A DNA stretch of 64,000 nt from Bryopsis sp. KO-2023 (taxonomy: Eukaryota; Chlorophyta; Ulvophyceae; Bryopsidales; Bryopsidaceae): assembly GCA_030272585.1 (NCBI GenBank), contig BSYQ01000007.1, positions 2,670,001-2,734,000 of the forward strand, written 5' to 3'. Positions 55,854 to 64,000 of the stretch are shown one piece after another. Every line of letters begins with the position of its first letter. Position 1 is the first letter of the stretch. Made by a program: the position numbers and the translations under genes. Under the pieces are notes generated by a model. It was not told where the DNA came from and searched no databases. It was given only the letters and a program-made list of their open reading frames with translations.

Positions 55854-56240
55854 CTCATTACATTCGATTTCCCTCTCTCTGTCAAAGCGATGAGACAGAC
55901 CGGTTAATTGGGAAATCGTAATGTAATGAAGATTTTCCACGGATCAACAAAATGTCCCACACCGGACCTGGTTTGGTTGGTAGGGTACTAGCCCAAAGGC
56001 AAAATGTCCCCCTGGCCGGTCACGCACCGCGGACCCAGAAATAGAGAAAAGTCGGGCTGCGCGCAGCGCAGCCCGACTGATGCGACTTGGAAAAAAACGA
56101 GGGCGCTGCGCGCGGCGCCCTCGCCCATATCTGGTTGACTCGGAGTTCGAAAAAGAAAAAGCAACGAAAGAGCGCCTTGGGAAAGGGCGCTGCGCGCAGT
56201 GCGACGCACTTCTTTCGATACTTACAACCCACAAGAAAAG

Positions 56241-56760
56241 AAGCCATCACCCAGTAGCGTACTTAAAGAAAAAAAGTCGACTGGGCAAGGGAGTCGCCTG
56301 CGCACAGCGCAGCGAAGTACTATGAAAAGGCCAACTGGGCAAGAGCATCGCCCTGCGCGTAACGGTAACGGCGTCGCGTGCAGCGAAAGACACGGAAGCG
56401 TCACCTCCCAATGACGTAAGATAACAGCACGCCGTGTCACATCAATCACACCTTCGCGACGACTCTCGATTCTTGCAGAGCAATCGACAGCCAGGGAAAA
56501 TCGCGCAAGGAAACCCACGCAAGGAAAAAAGCGCAGAACGTGAAGAAGGTGAGAGAAGGAGGAGGGGGACGTGGGTTCGACTCCCACACCTCCTGGAGGT
56601 TTCTAATCAAAGAAATCAGGCCTATATGGGTTGGAAAGAAAAATATTTTTTATTTCTTATTCTTTGTTGTTTTTCGAGAAAAGCCACTTGTTTTGATTTG
56701 ATTTCAGCTTGTTTGTGTTTTTTTTAATGTGAGAAACGACTTGGTGGTCGAAAAATTCTA
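56241..56760. other. Transition between array and Helitron region
   Basis: No gene is supported. At 56571-56589 a perfect T-arm-like hairpin, GTGGG TTCGACT CCCAC, is followed by ACCTCCT, but no tRNA body lies upstream. Confidence 0.45.
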
Positions 56761-56768
56761 CCCTTGAG

Positions 56769-57731
56769 CAGAGCTGGGCAGTAACCCGTTTGTAACGCAC
56801 CGTACCGTAACGCACAGGGTCGGTACAGTAACGTGTCCGGTCGGTGCACGCACCGACCGGACGTTACAACACGTTGCACACGTTACAACAACGACCCAGT
56901 CGGTACAACAACGTCCAAGTCCGGTACAACAACGATCCGACGTTACTGTAACGCCAAAGCGTTGTTGTAACGCAGTACGTTATCAGTAACGTCTACACCG
57001 GCTGCTATAACGTCCGCACCGAGGCAAGACGTTACAACAACGATCGGTTGCGTTACGTGTAACGATAACACGTTACAACAACGGCCAGGTCGGTACAACA
57101 ACGTAATGACGTTGCAGTAACGTCATGTGGATGACGTACAAAGTGACCCCCGCAGGGTCCCCAGAACCCAAGGGAACCGAGTGGGATTCGAACACCGTAC
57201 CGCACGATGCCGAATCATCTACACTGAGCGCTAAGCCAAGTGGACCACGATGATTTTGTGGCTGTTGCGATGATATACCTTAATCTGTTTGTAATTCTGT
57301 GAAATTAGGGTATATCATTGCAACAACCACAAAATCATCGTGGTCCACTTGGCTTAGCGCTTAGTGTAGATGATTCGGCATCGTGCGGTACGGTGTTCGA
57401 ATCCCACTCGGTTCCTTTGGGTTCTGGGGACCCTGCGGGGGTCACTTTGTACGTCATCCACATGACGTTACTGCAACGTCATTACGTTGTTGTACCGAAC
57501 GTCGTACTGTCTGTGTCGGTACAACAACGTCAGTGACACGTTGCAACAACGACCCGATGTTGGGTGCTGGTCGTTGGCGATAACGTATCGTACCGACCCA
57601 GTACCGATGTTGTACCGTACCGTAAAAAACATTCGCACCGTACCGTACCGTACCGACCCCTTACGGTACGGTACGGTACGTAACGTGTCGTACCGTACCG
57701 TAGGGGGTCGTTACGGTACTGCCCAGCTCTG
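56769..57731. mobile_element. hAT-type non-autonomous palindromic element, 963 bp
   Basis: Terminal inverted repeats are CAGAGCTGGGCAGTA and TACTGCCCAGCTCTG, with an 8-bp target duplication CCCTTGAG (56761-56768 and 57732-57739). Both the CAGAG terminus and the 8-bp duplication are hAT hallmarks. The outer zones are packed with short repeats such as GTTACAACAACG and GTACCGTACCG, which could bind transposase. The middle, about 57120-57480, is one large inverted repeat. There is no transposase ORF. Confidence 0.92.
57163..57422. repeat. Central inverted repeat with tRNA-like arms
   Basis: The two arms (57163-57285 and about 57305-57422) are nearly perfect inverse copies around a spacer of about 20-30 bp. 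Read outward from the centre, each arm has an A-box-like TGGCTTAGCG and a B-box-like GTTCGAATCC about 50 bp apart, as in a tRNA gene. The T-stem does not pair properly, so this is tRNA-derived at best. Confidence 0.7.
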
Positions 57732-57784
57732 CCCTTGAGGGACTTTCCTTTTAAAGGCGTTTTTTATCTTCGTCTTTATTTCAG

Positions 57785-60700
57785 ATGGCAACGGCGGGCA
57801 GATTTTCTACATCGGATCTCCTTTCTCGATGGACATGGAGAAGCCAGCTTTGCACAACACTAGGCCTTCCTCTGACTCGGATTATTACTCGTGATCCCTT
57901 CGCGATTCAAAAAGTAAGTCATACCGAATATGGTGTCAGAAATGCAGGTTTGTACGAATCGATGGAGACAGCAATGGGAAGTCAGCATTCCATTGACCAT
58001 GCGACACCCGACGGCAATTGCTTTTTTAATGCAGTATCGAAAGAACTGTGCGGAGAAGAAGCGAATAACGGTATATTAAGAAACTTGATTTGTAACCTCG
58101 TCGATGAAAACCCCGATCTCTTCGCCGCGCTCGAGGGATGCCCGATTGATAGTTTTCGAGATAAAGTAATTAATATGAGAGCGCAAAATGTCTGGGCCAC
58201 CACCTGGGTGATCTATGGGGCCTCTACGTTATTACAAACACCAATAGAAATTCAATTGTACCACCCCAATTTCCCCGTTTACAGATTTGACCCCCTTTTT
58301 GTGACTTCTTTGAACAACCACCTCGTGCACAATAACGTGTTTGTTAGATTATGTAACACGAAAGCTAACCACTACGACAGGGTGTACGAGCGAAACGAGC
58401 TCCAAGCGATCACCCCCGCCTCATTACTTGCGAATATTAACGTGCCGATCGTGGGAAACAGAACTCCCCAACTCGAAAACAAAACCACAACCAAAATCGA
58501 AACGAAAGAAGAAAGAAACAGACGCCTTGCGAGAGAAAGAAAAAAAAAGCAACGAAGCGATGCGAAGAAAGCAAAAGAAATGAGGGATGCTGAGAAAGAA
58601 AACATTGCGAGCAAGCCCGAAACAGAGAAGGAAAAAAGGTTGGAGAAACGTGCTTTGCTGCAACGCGAGAGGGAAGCGAAATTGTCCGAAGAAAAGAAAA
58701 AAATGTTGCACGAAGCACATGCGAGGGAAGAGGGGAAAAGAACCGACACAGACGAAAAGAAAGCGACCGGCGAGAAGATGAGAAAAGAAAACGAGCGAAA
58801 GAGAAAGAAAAAACGAGAAGAATGGGCGACCAGAAAAAAGATCCAAAGGCAAAATCTCAAACGCACGAGCGTCGACGAGCTGATTGGCGATTGGGAGCGT
58901 CACTTGGAGCAGACCGTTACGTGGCACGGCAACGTTTGCCAGAGTTGTGGAGAGACAGGGCCGGGTGCCGACTTTAGCGATGCCACGTGTGCGAGGTGCA
59001 AGAGGAATCCGCGCTATCGACGAGCATACAGCGCCGAGAACGGGCTCTGGCCGGATCCCGTTCCTCCCGAGCTCACCGGCCTCACCCAGATGGAGGAGAT
59101 GTTGATCGCCCGTATTCACCCTTGCATGTACATTGCGAGGATCCACAGGAGCGGGATGCATCGGTTGAGCGGTCACTTCATTGGATTCATGGCGGACCAC
59201 TCGGAGACGATCGAGGCCCTTCAGCGCCTGCCGATGGACCCGAGAGACCTTCCTTGGGTGGTGGTTCGACAACACGGGGTTGATCGGACCCATCAGGATC
59301 ACATCGTGCGACGAGGGGTTGTTCTCCGCGCCTTGCGTTGGTTGCAGAAGAACAACCCTTGGTATGCTGGCATTGAGATTGACGAGGACGTTATCGCTCG
59401 TCTTCCGGAGCACGGGAGCCCCGAGGGATTGCGAGAGTTCACCGAGCGGCAGGCCGTCGAGGCAGAGGAGGAGGGCGGGTTCCGTGCCCACGATTCGGAT
59501 GACGAGGCCGACGGCGATGTGTCGATGCACTCTCATGCACCCACGACAATCCGTGGAGTTCGAGAGGTCGACAAGATCCGAGCATCTGTGACTGACGCGA
59601 TCGATCGTGCCGAGGGGAACAACGTGGCTCCCTTTCCGGCGCGAGAGAGGGAGCCGATCAAGGAGTTCATGACCCGAGGACTCTTTTCGATGGCGTTCCC
59701 CACCCTTTTCCCTTGTGGCGGTGCCGACTACACGACGGCCGGCTTTCCCGACGTCAATGGCATGCGAGAGTACGCTCTTCATCTGATGCGATGGCCGGAT
59801 CGTCGTTTCGCGCGGCATCCACGCTTCAAGTTCTTGGTCGTCAATCTCGCAGATCGCAAAGCCGCATTTGGCACGGCACGGGTGTTCCTCAAGGGGAACC
59901 AAGACATCAACAAGATGACGGTGAAGGACTTGAAGGACCTCGTAGATGAGGGTGATTCGAGCCTTATGAGGAAGATTCTTGCCTTTGGTTCAAGGATACG
60001 AGGAACGAAGCAATTTTGGTCCGATAGACGTGGCGAGCTGGAGGAGATGTTTCGGCAGCTCACGCACCCGGTCGAGGGTAGCCAGGGTTACATGCCCTCG
60101 CTCTTCTTCACCTTGAGCTCCGCCGAGATGTTTTGGCCACAGATCGAGACTCTCCTCCAACTCGACTACTCAGATTGTGCCACGGAGGCCCAGAGGAAGG
60201 CGAAGAAGAGGCGAGCGATGGTGGACAACGCCGATCTCATCGATGCCTACTTCTTGGAGCGATCCGAGTCGTTCCTCAAGAAGGTGATGGTGCCTTACTT
60301 CGGCGCGGACGAGTTTTGGGCGAAGATCGAGTACCAGTGGCGAGGCGCGCCCCACATGCACGGGTTCTTGTGGCTGCCGGATGCGCCCAACTTGATGCGG
60401 AGCGCCCACGAGGAGATGAGCGCCGACACGAGAGCAGAGGTGATCGAGTACTTCACAGAGACTGTCGGCATCACCTTGGACATGGACGAGGACTTCCGCA
60501 GCGCTCCCTCCACGCCTCACCCGTCCACGAGGACGTACACGTCGATCGGCACGAGCGACGAGGAGCGTGCAAGGGACTTGGAGGAGCTGTTGAGGGTGCA
60601 GGGACCCCACGCATGCACCAACAGCTGCTTCAAGTCCAAGAGGGACCGGGACTTGGGCAGGTGCAGGTTCCGGTTCCCGAGGGAGGTGCGGGCGCATGCG

Positions 60701-63196
60701 GAGATCGTGGAGGATCCAAGGCAAAAGTACAGGCTCGAGCTCGCGAGGAGGCCCGGAAAGCAGCAGCGCTTCAACCAGTACCAGGCGCGACCGATGCTGC
60801 AGGGCTTCAGGGCCAACATCGACATACAACCTATCTTGTCGTTGACGGCCCTCTTGAGATACCTGTGCGGCTACACGTGCAAGGCCGAGGTGGAGAGCGG
60901 CGGCTTGATGGCGGTGTTTTCGGAGATCCTCGACGACGCGTGTCGCACTGCTGAGGAGGCCAACTCCATCTCGGCCGTCGTCAAGATGCTCAACCGCACC
61001 ATCAAGGAGCATGACGTATGCACGATGGAGGCCTTCCACAAGCTTGCCTCGGCCAAGCTCACGATGGCCTCTAGGACTTTCGGCGTCATAGTGCTTGACG
61101 ATTCGAGAGAGATCACCACAGAAGAGGGTGGTTTCCTTCGACGTTCGTGGATTGACGAGTACAAAAACCGTCCGGACGACATCAATGAGTGCTTGGAGGA
61201 CTTCTTTCGATGGTACGACCTTCCGAGGAATGCGGCACCCAAGCGCAAGATGAAGCCCAAGATCATCAGGATCTTTCCGCCTTGCCGACCAGTGCCGCGT
61301 GATGACGAGCGCTTTCCCGACTTTTGCCAGCAATACCTTATCCGCTACAAGGAGTGGAGAGACGTGGATCGGGATTTGCTTGGTGGCGGTGAGATGACTT
61401 GGGTCGAGGCATTCGATGCGTTCTTGGAGGAGCAGCCCATGCACAGGGCGATCGATTTGTTCAGAGAGGTTTCCATCGCTCCCGAGGTGGGGGACGAGGA
61501 GGAGGAGGAGGATGGCTCTGAGGGGAGCGACGACGACTATCGACAGTTCCCCGAGGACGAGCAGGATGATTGGATGCGGGCTTTGGGTGCCCATCCACAG
61601 TTTGCCCGACCCAGGATGGAGGCCTCCGATCATGATTGGCACGCGAGCGCGGCCCAGTACGACGTCCCGACCATGCGGACCTTCGTCCAGGACGTGAGAC
61701 GGGACGGCCCTTTGCCCAGGGATCGTGACCACCTCGATCGTGATCAGCTCGTTGACAGTCAACGCCTCGCGTATGACATCATCGTGGAGCATGCTCGTTC
61801 CGACGACCCTCCTCCCTTGCGCATGATCGTCGAGGGGACCGCCGGCACGGGCAAGAGTGCCCTGATTCATGCCGTCGTTGCCGCGATCGAGAGAGAGCAT
61901 GGGGAGGGTTCGGTCGTGGTTGCCGCTCCGACAGGTTGTGCCGCCTTCAACGTCGGCGGTTGCACGCTCCATTCTCTATTGATGTTGCCCGTGGGCTCGA
62001 GGTGCAAGGACCTCAAGGGCAACGCCTTGAGCCTTCTTCAGGAGAGATTGAGGGGCGTGCGATATCTCATCATCGATGAGAAATCGATGATCGGGGCATC
62101 GATGTTTGCATCGATCGACTCCCGGGGTAGACAGGCGTTTCCGGAGCACGCGGATCAGTTGTTTGGGGGCTTGTCGATTGTCATTGAGGGTGATTTCGGA
62201 CAGCTCCCTCCCGTCAGCGATGCCGAGATGTTCGATCGCGGGCAGAGGCCCAAGGCGGATCGCTTGCGCGGCTTTGCTGCGTATCGTCAGTTCAGGGTGG
62301 TGGTTCGTCTCACTGCGGTCATGCGACAGGCGGGCCAAGACCAGATGGCCTTCCGGGACGTTCTCATGAGGCTCCGACGAGGATGTCCCACGGATTCCGA
62401 CATCGACGCCCTGATGGCTCGCAACCTCCGTACCCTTTCAGTGGACGACAGAGAGGCTTTCTCAGATGCCTTGTACCTATGCGCCACCAACGCCCAAGCC
62501 GAGAGCCATAACAACGATCGGATCGTGGCGTTGGACCAACCCACGGCGATGATTAGGGCGGAGGATTTGCGAGTGCCCAGGGGTCTTGACGCGGAGGACG
62601 CGACGAATCTCCCATCTACCTTGCGCTTATGCAAGGGAGCGAGGGTGATGCTGCGAGCCAACCCGTGGACAGAGGCCGGCCTCATCAACGGCGCCATGGG
62701 TTTCGTTCATGACATCGTGTACACGTCCACGACTCCCCCTGCATTGCCGGATGCTATCTTGGTTCGGTTCGACGACTACAGGGGGCCGAGCTTCTTGGAG
62801 GGGGTCGAGGGGGTCGTTCCTATTGTCCCTATCACTCGCGACGTCCGGACATCTGCGGCTAGGGCTTCTGGAGAGAGGAAGATGCTTCCTCTCATGCCGG
62901 CTTGGGCCATTTCCATCCACAAGTCCCAAGGCAAGGGACTAGACAGGGTGTTGGTGGACCTTGGGACGAAGGAGTTTGCGGCAGGCATTACTTTCGTGGC
63001 CGTCAGCCGATCCTTCACCTATGAGGGTCTCGCCTTCGATCCGCCCATCACTCGTGGTCGGATCCGATCCCTTGCCAAGCTGAAGAAGCTTGGTCCGCGG
63101 CTGGCGGAGTTTGCGAGGTTGGAGGGTCTTGCGGAGCAGACGAGGACCTTGTATGACGCTGAGGGTATTCAGGGAGTGCTTCGATATATTCAGTAG
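57785..63196 (+). CDS. Helitron/Helentron protein: OTU protease, Rep (HUH, Y2), Pif1-like helicase
   Basis: 1,803 codons. The N-terminal OTU-like cysteine protease has 'DGNCFFNAV' (C79) and 'NHYDRV' (H196). A highly charged coiled-coil stretch follows (about 235-365). Next are a CxxC zinc region (about 385-410) and a segment ending 'PWVVVRQHGVDRTHQDHIV', as in the DUF6570-type domain of Helitrons. The Helitron-like N/Rep region has the HUH motif in 'GAPHMHGFLW' (H857 and H859) and two tyrosines in 'YLCGYTC' (Y1026 and Y1030). An acidic linker precedes a Pif1-like helicase with Walker A GTAGTGKS (1351-1358), Walker B DE (1431-1432), 'GDFGQLPP' and 'SIHKSQGKGLDRVLVDLG'. All catalytic motifs look intact, so the element may be active by rolling-circle transposition. 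The ATG directly follows TTTATTTCAG, a good 3' splice site, so a 5' exon may exist. ATG 57962 is an alternative start. The element's ends were not found. Confidence 0.93.
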   Translation: MATAGRFSTSDLLSRWTWRSQLCTTLGLPLTRIITRDPFAIQKVSHTEYGVRNAGLYESMETAMGSQHSIDHATPDGNCFFNAVSKELCGEEANNGILRNLICNLVDENPDLFAALEGCPIDSFRDKVINMRAQNVWATTWVIYGASTLLQTPIEIQLYHPNFPVYRFDPLFVTSLNNHLVHNNVFVRLCNTKANHYDRVYERNELQAITPASLLANINVPIVGNRTPQLENKTTTKIETKEERNRRLARERKKKQRSDAKKAKEMRDAEKENIASKPETEKEKRLEKRALLQREREAKLSEEKKKMLHEAHAREEGKRTDTDEKKATGEKMRKENERKRKKKREEWATRKKIQRQNLKRTSVDELIGDWERHLEQTVTWHGNVCQSCGETGPGADFSDATCARCKRNPRYRRAYSAENGLWPDPVPPELTGLTQMEEMLIARIHPCMYIARIHRSGMHRLSGHFIGFMADHSETIEALQRLPMDPRDLPWVVVRQHGVDRTHQDHIVRRGVVLRALRWLQKNNPWYAGIEIDEDVIARLPEHGSPEGLREFTERQAVEAEEEGGFRAHDSDDEADGDVSMHSHAPTTIRGVREVDKIRASVTDAIDRAEGNNVAPFPAREREPIKEFMTRGLFSMAFPTLFPCGGADYTTAGFPDVNGMREYALHLMRWPDRRFARHPRFKFLVVNLADRKAAFGTARVFLKGNQDINKMTVKDLKDLVDEGDSSLMRKILAFGSRIRGTKQFWSDRRGELEEMFRQLTHPVEGSQGYMPSLFFTLSSAEMFWPQIETLLQLDYSDCATEAQRKAKKRRAMVDNADLIDAYFLERSESFLKKVMVPYFGADEFWAKIEYQWRGAPHMHGFLWLPDAPNLMRSAHEEMSADTRAEVIEYFTETVGITLDMDEDFRSAPSTPHPSTRTYTSIGTSDEERARDLEELLRVQGPHACTNSCFKSKRDRDLGRCRFRFPREVRAHAEIVEDPRQKYRLELARRPGKQQRFNQYQARPMLQGFRANIDIQPILSLTALLRYLCGYTCKAEVESGGLMAVFSEILDDACRTAEEANSISAVVKMLNRTIKEHDVCTMEAFHKLASAKLTMASRTFGVIVLDDSREITTEEGGFLRRSWIDEYKNRPDDINECLEDFFRWYDLPRNAAPKRKMKPKIIRIFPPCRPVPRDDERFPDFCQQYLIRYKEWRDVDRDLLGGGEMTWVEAFDAFLEEQPMHRAIDLFREVSIAPEVGDEEEEEDGSEGSDDDYRQFPEDEQDDWMRALGAHPQFARPRMEASDHDWHASAAQYDVPTMRTFVQDVRRDGPLPRDRDHLDRDQLVDSQRLAYDIIVEHARSDDPPPLRMIVEGTAGTGKSALIHAVVAAIEREHGEGSVVVAAPTGCAAFNVGGCTLHSLLMLPVGSRCKDLKGNALSLLQERLRGVRYLIIDEKSMIGASMFASIDSRGRQAFPEHADQLFGGLSIVIEGDFGQLPPVSDAEMFDRGQRPKADRLRGFAAYRQFRVVVRLTAVMRQAGQDQMAFRDVLMRLRRGCPTDSDIDALMARNLRTLSVDDREAFSDALYLCATNAQAESHNNDRIVALDQPTAMIRAEDLRVPRGLDAEDATNLPSTLRLCKGARVMLRANPWTEAGLINGAMGFVHDIVYTSTTPPALPDAILVRFDDYRGPSFLEGVEGVVPIVPITRDVRTSAARASGERKMLPLMPAWAISIHKSQGKGLDRVLVDLGTKEFAAGITFVAVSRSFTYEGLAFDPPITRGRIRSLAKLKKLGPRLAEFARLEGLAEQTRTLYDAEGIQGVLRYIQ

Positions 63197-64000
63197 TTTT
63201 TTTCATTATTTGTGAGGATCATATTGTTTTCCTTTGGTTCGAGTATTCTTTTTTTTTCTGTTTTTGATCATATTTTTCTTTTATATGTTCCTCTTTGATT
63301 GTGAGCATGTTTTATGACTTTTTGTTTCAAATTTGTGTGTCTTCGATGTTGTTTCTGAGTTTTCTACGTAGGATTGATCCAATAGACATTCACCTAACGA
63401 AGATTCTCCCTTGTGCCGTTTTTTGTGCCGATTCTATGTATCACACGTTTTGTTTTTTTGCTTTTTTCTTCGTTATTTGCAGTATCCTCGATCCGATGGG
63501 TTTTCTTTTTGTAGATTTCGATACCTCCGCATAGTTTGTTTGCTTTCATGTCGGTTCTACCCTCTCGGATGATGCTATTCTCTTTAAGTTTCTTGGGAGT
63601 TCTCTGAGCTATAAGCAATCAGCAACCCGTTTTTTGTTGCGTTCCCCCGCGCATTACGTGTGTCACCCCCCACACGAGTCACGGTTTGCCCCGACCGTTT
63701 GGATTATTGGATGTTCCCCCGCATCCGTTGGGTACGGCTCCTCTCTATGGCCTTTGCTGATTGCTATGGTGATGTGCACTCTCTCGATTCTATTGAGATT
63801 AAGCTTCGCTCGAGTGGAAGTTTTGCTTTCATTGTTGAAAAAAAAGACAGAAAAATTGATCCAAGTGGGAGAGAGAGAACTGAGGGATTTTTACGCGGTA
63901 AAAAAAAGAGTTGAAGTTTCTATGCGGATCTTACAAGGTATCTTTAGGAGGGAAACAGATATGAACTGTTATGAGGTCGAGGAAAAAAATAAAAAAAATA
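63197..64000. other. T-rich 3' flank of the Helitron ORF
   Basis: No gene is supported. A small hairpin CGTGTG-TCACCCCC-CACACG lies at 63657-63676. Helitrons have a subterminal 3' hairpin, but no CTRR terminus follows within about 15 nt, so I do not call the element end here. Confidence 0.4.

Larger units (their letters stand above)
53607..56240 (+). repeat. Structured tandem array, segment 4 (right end)
   Basis: Includes alpha stem-loops at 54508-54582 and 55854-55929. A block at 54595-55030 is nearly identical to 25305-25740 and then joins directly to sequence matching 26180 onward, so it is a rearranged mosaic of segment 1. The last recognisable A-run and GC palindromes end near 56240, after which related GC palindromes fade out. 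Confidence 0.85.

Noticed and set aside
14464..55929. Alpha stem-loop as a hammerhead ribozyme
   Set aside because: GATGAG and GAAA occur, but CTGATGA is absent and the 17-20-bp outer stem does not fit hammerhead geometry.
56571..56600. tRNA gene with GTGGG TTCGACT CCCAC
   Set aside because: Perfect T-arm only; no D-arm, anticodon arm or 5' acceptor upstream.
63657..63676. Helitron 3' terminal hairpin
   Set aside because: Stem of 6 bp is present, but no CTRR end follows at the expected distance.

Overview
This is nuclear DNA of a eukaryote: three protein genes are split by GT-AG introns with matching phases, and the rest is eukaryotic transposons and satellite-like repeats. The host genes (VPS54, an Hsp70 exchange factor, a degenerate protein kinase) do not fix the lineage. 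A protist, alga or early fungal lineage would all fit, and I make no firm call.

Layout. 1-3337: the 3' part of VPS54 (+). 5247-7579: a FES1/HSPBP1-type Hsp70 nucleotide-exchange factor (-), convergent with VPS54. 8250-8742: a weak candidate gene. 8771-11317: homopolymer-rich intergenic DNA carrying a 199-bp mariner-type MITE with a TA duplication. 11318-13336: a two-exon kinase-fold gene whose catalytic residues are largely replaced.

13641-56240: about 20 kb of a structured tandem array, always in the same (+) orientation, interrupted by three Ty3/gypsy chromoviruses. Each roughly 0.8-2.5 kb unit carries a conserved stem-loop (alpha), usually a second nested stem-loop (beta), arrays of about 52-bp palindromic GC repeats (gamma), and modules ending in A-runs. 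Some units add a 430-bp giant palindrome (three copies) or a 564-bp AT-rich module (three copies). E1 (28849-36104, -) looks intact. E2 (36762-44021, -) is nearly identical inside but has different LTRs, one nonsense codon and one frameshift. E3 (46037-53606, +) is a related family with a small deletion and an in-frame stop. Each has its own 5-bp target duplication, and paralogous array units preserve the empty sites.

56769-57731: a 963-bp palindromic hAT-type element with an 8-bp target duplication. It sits just upstream of a 1,803-codon Helitron/Helentron ORF (57785-63196) with OTU protease, Rep (HUH, two tyrosines) and Pif1-like helicase domains.

Inferred relations: all three chromoviruses encode a C-terminal chromodomain and all lie in the array, which suggests heterochromatin targeting. 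The defective E2 and E3 have LTR pairs that read as identical, so they were probably mobilised in trans by an intact relative. The array is the least explained part of the window. Its alpha stem-loop shows C-G, U.G and U-A states at one base pair across copies, as expected for a structured RNA.
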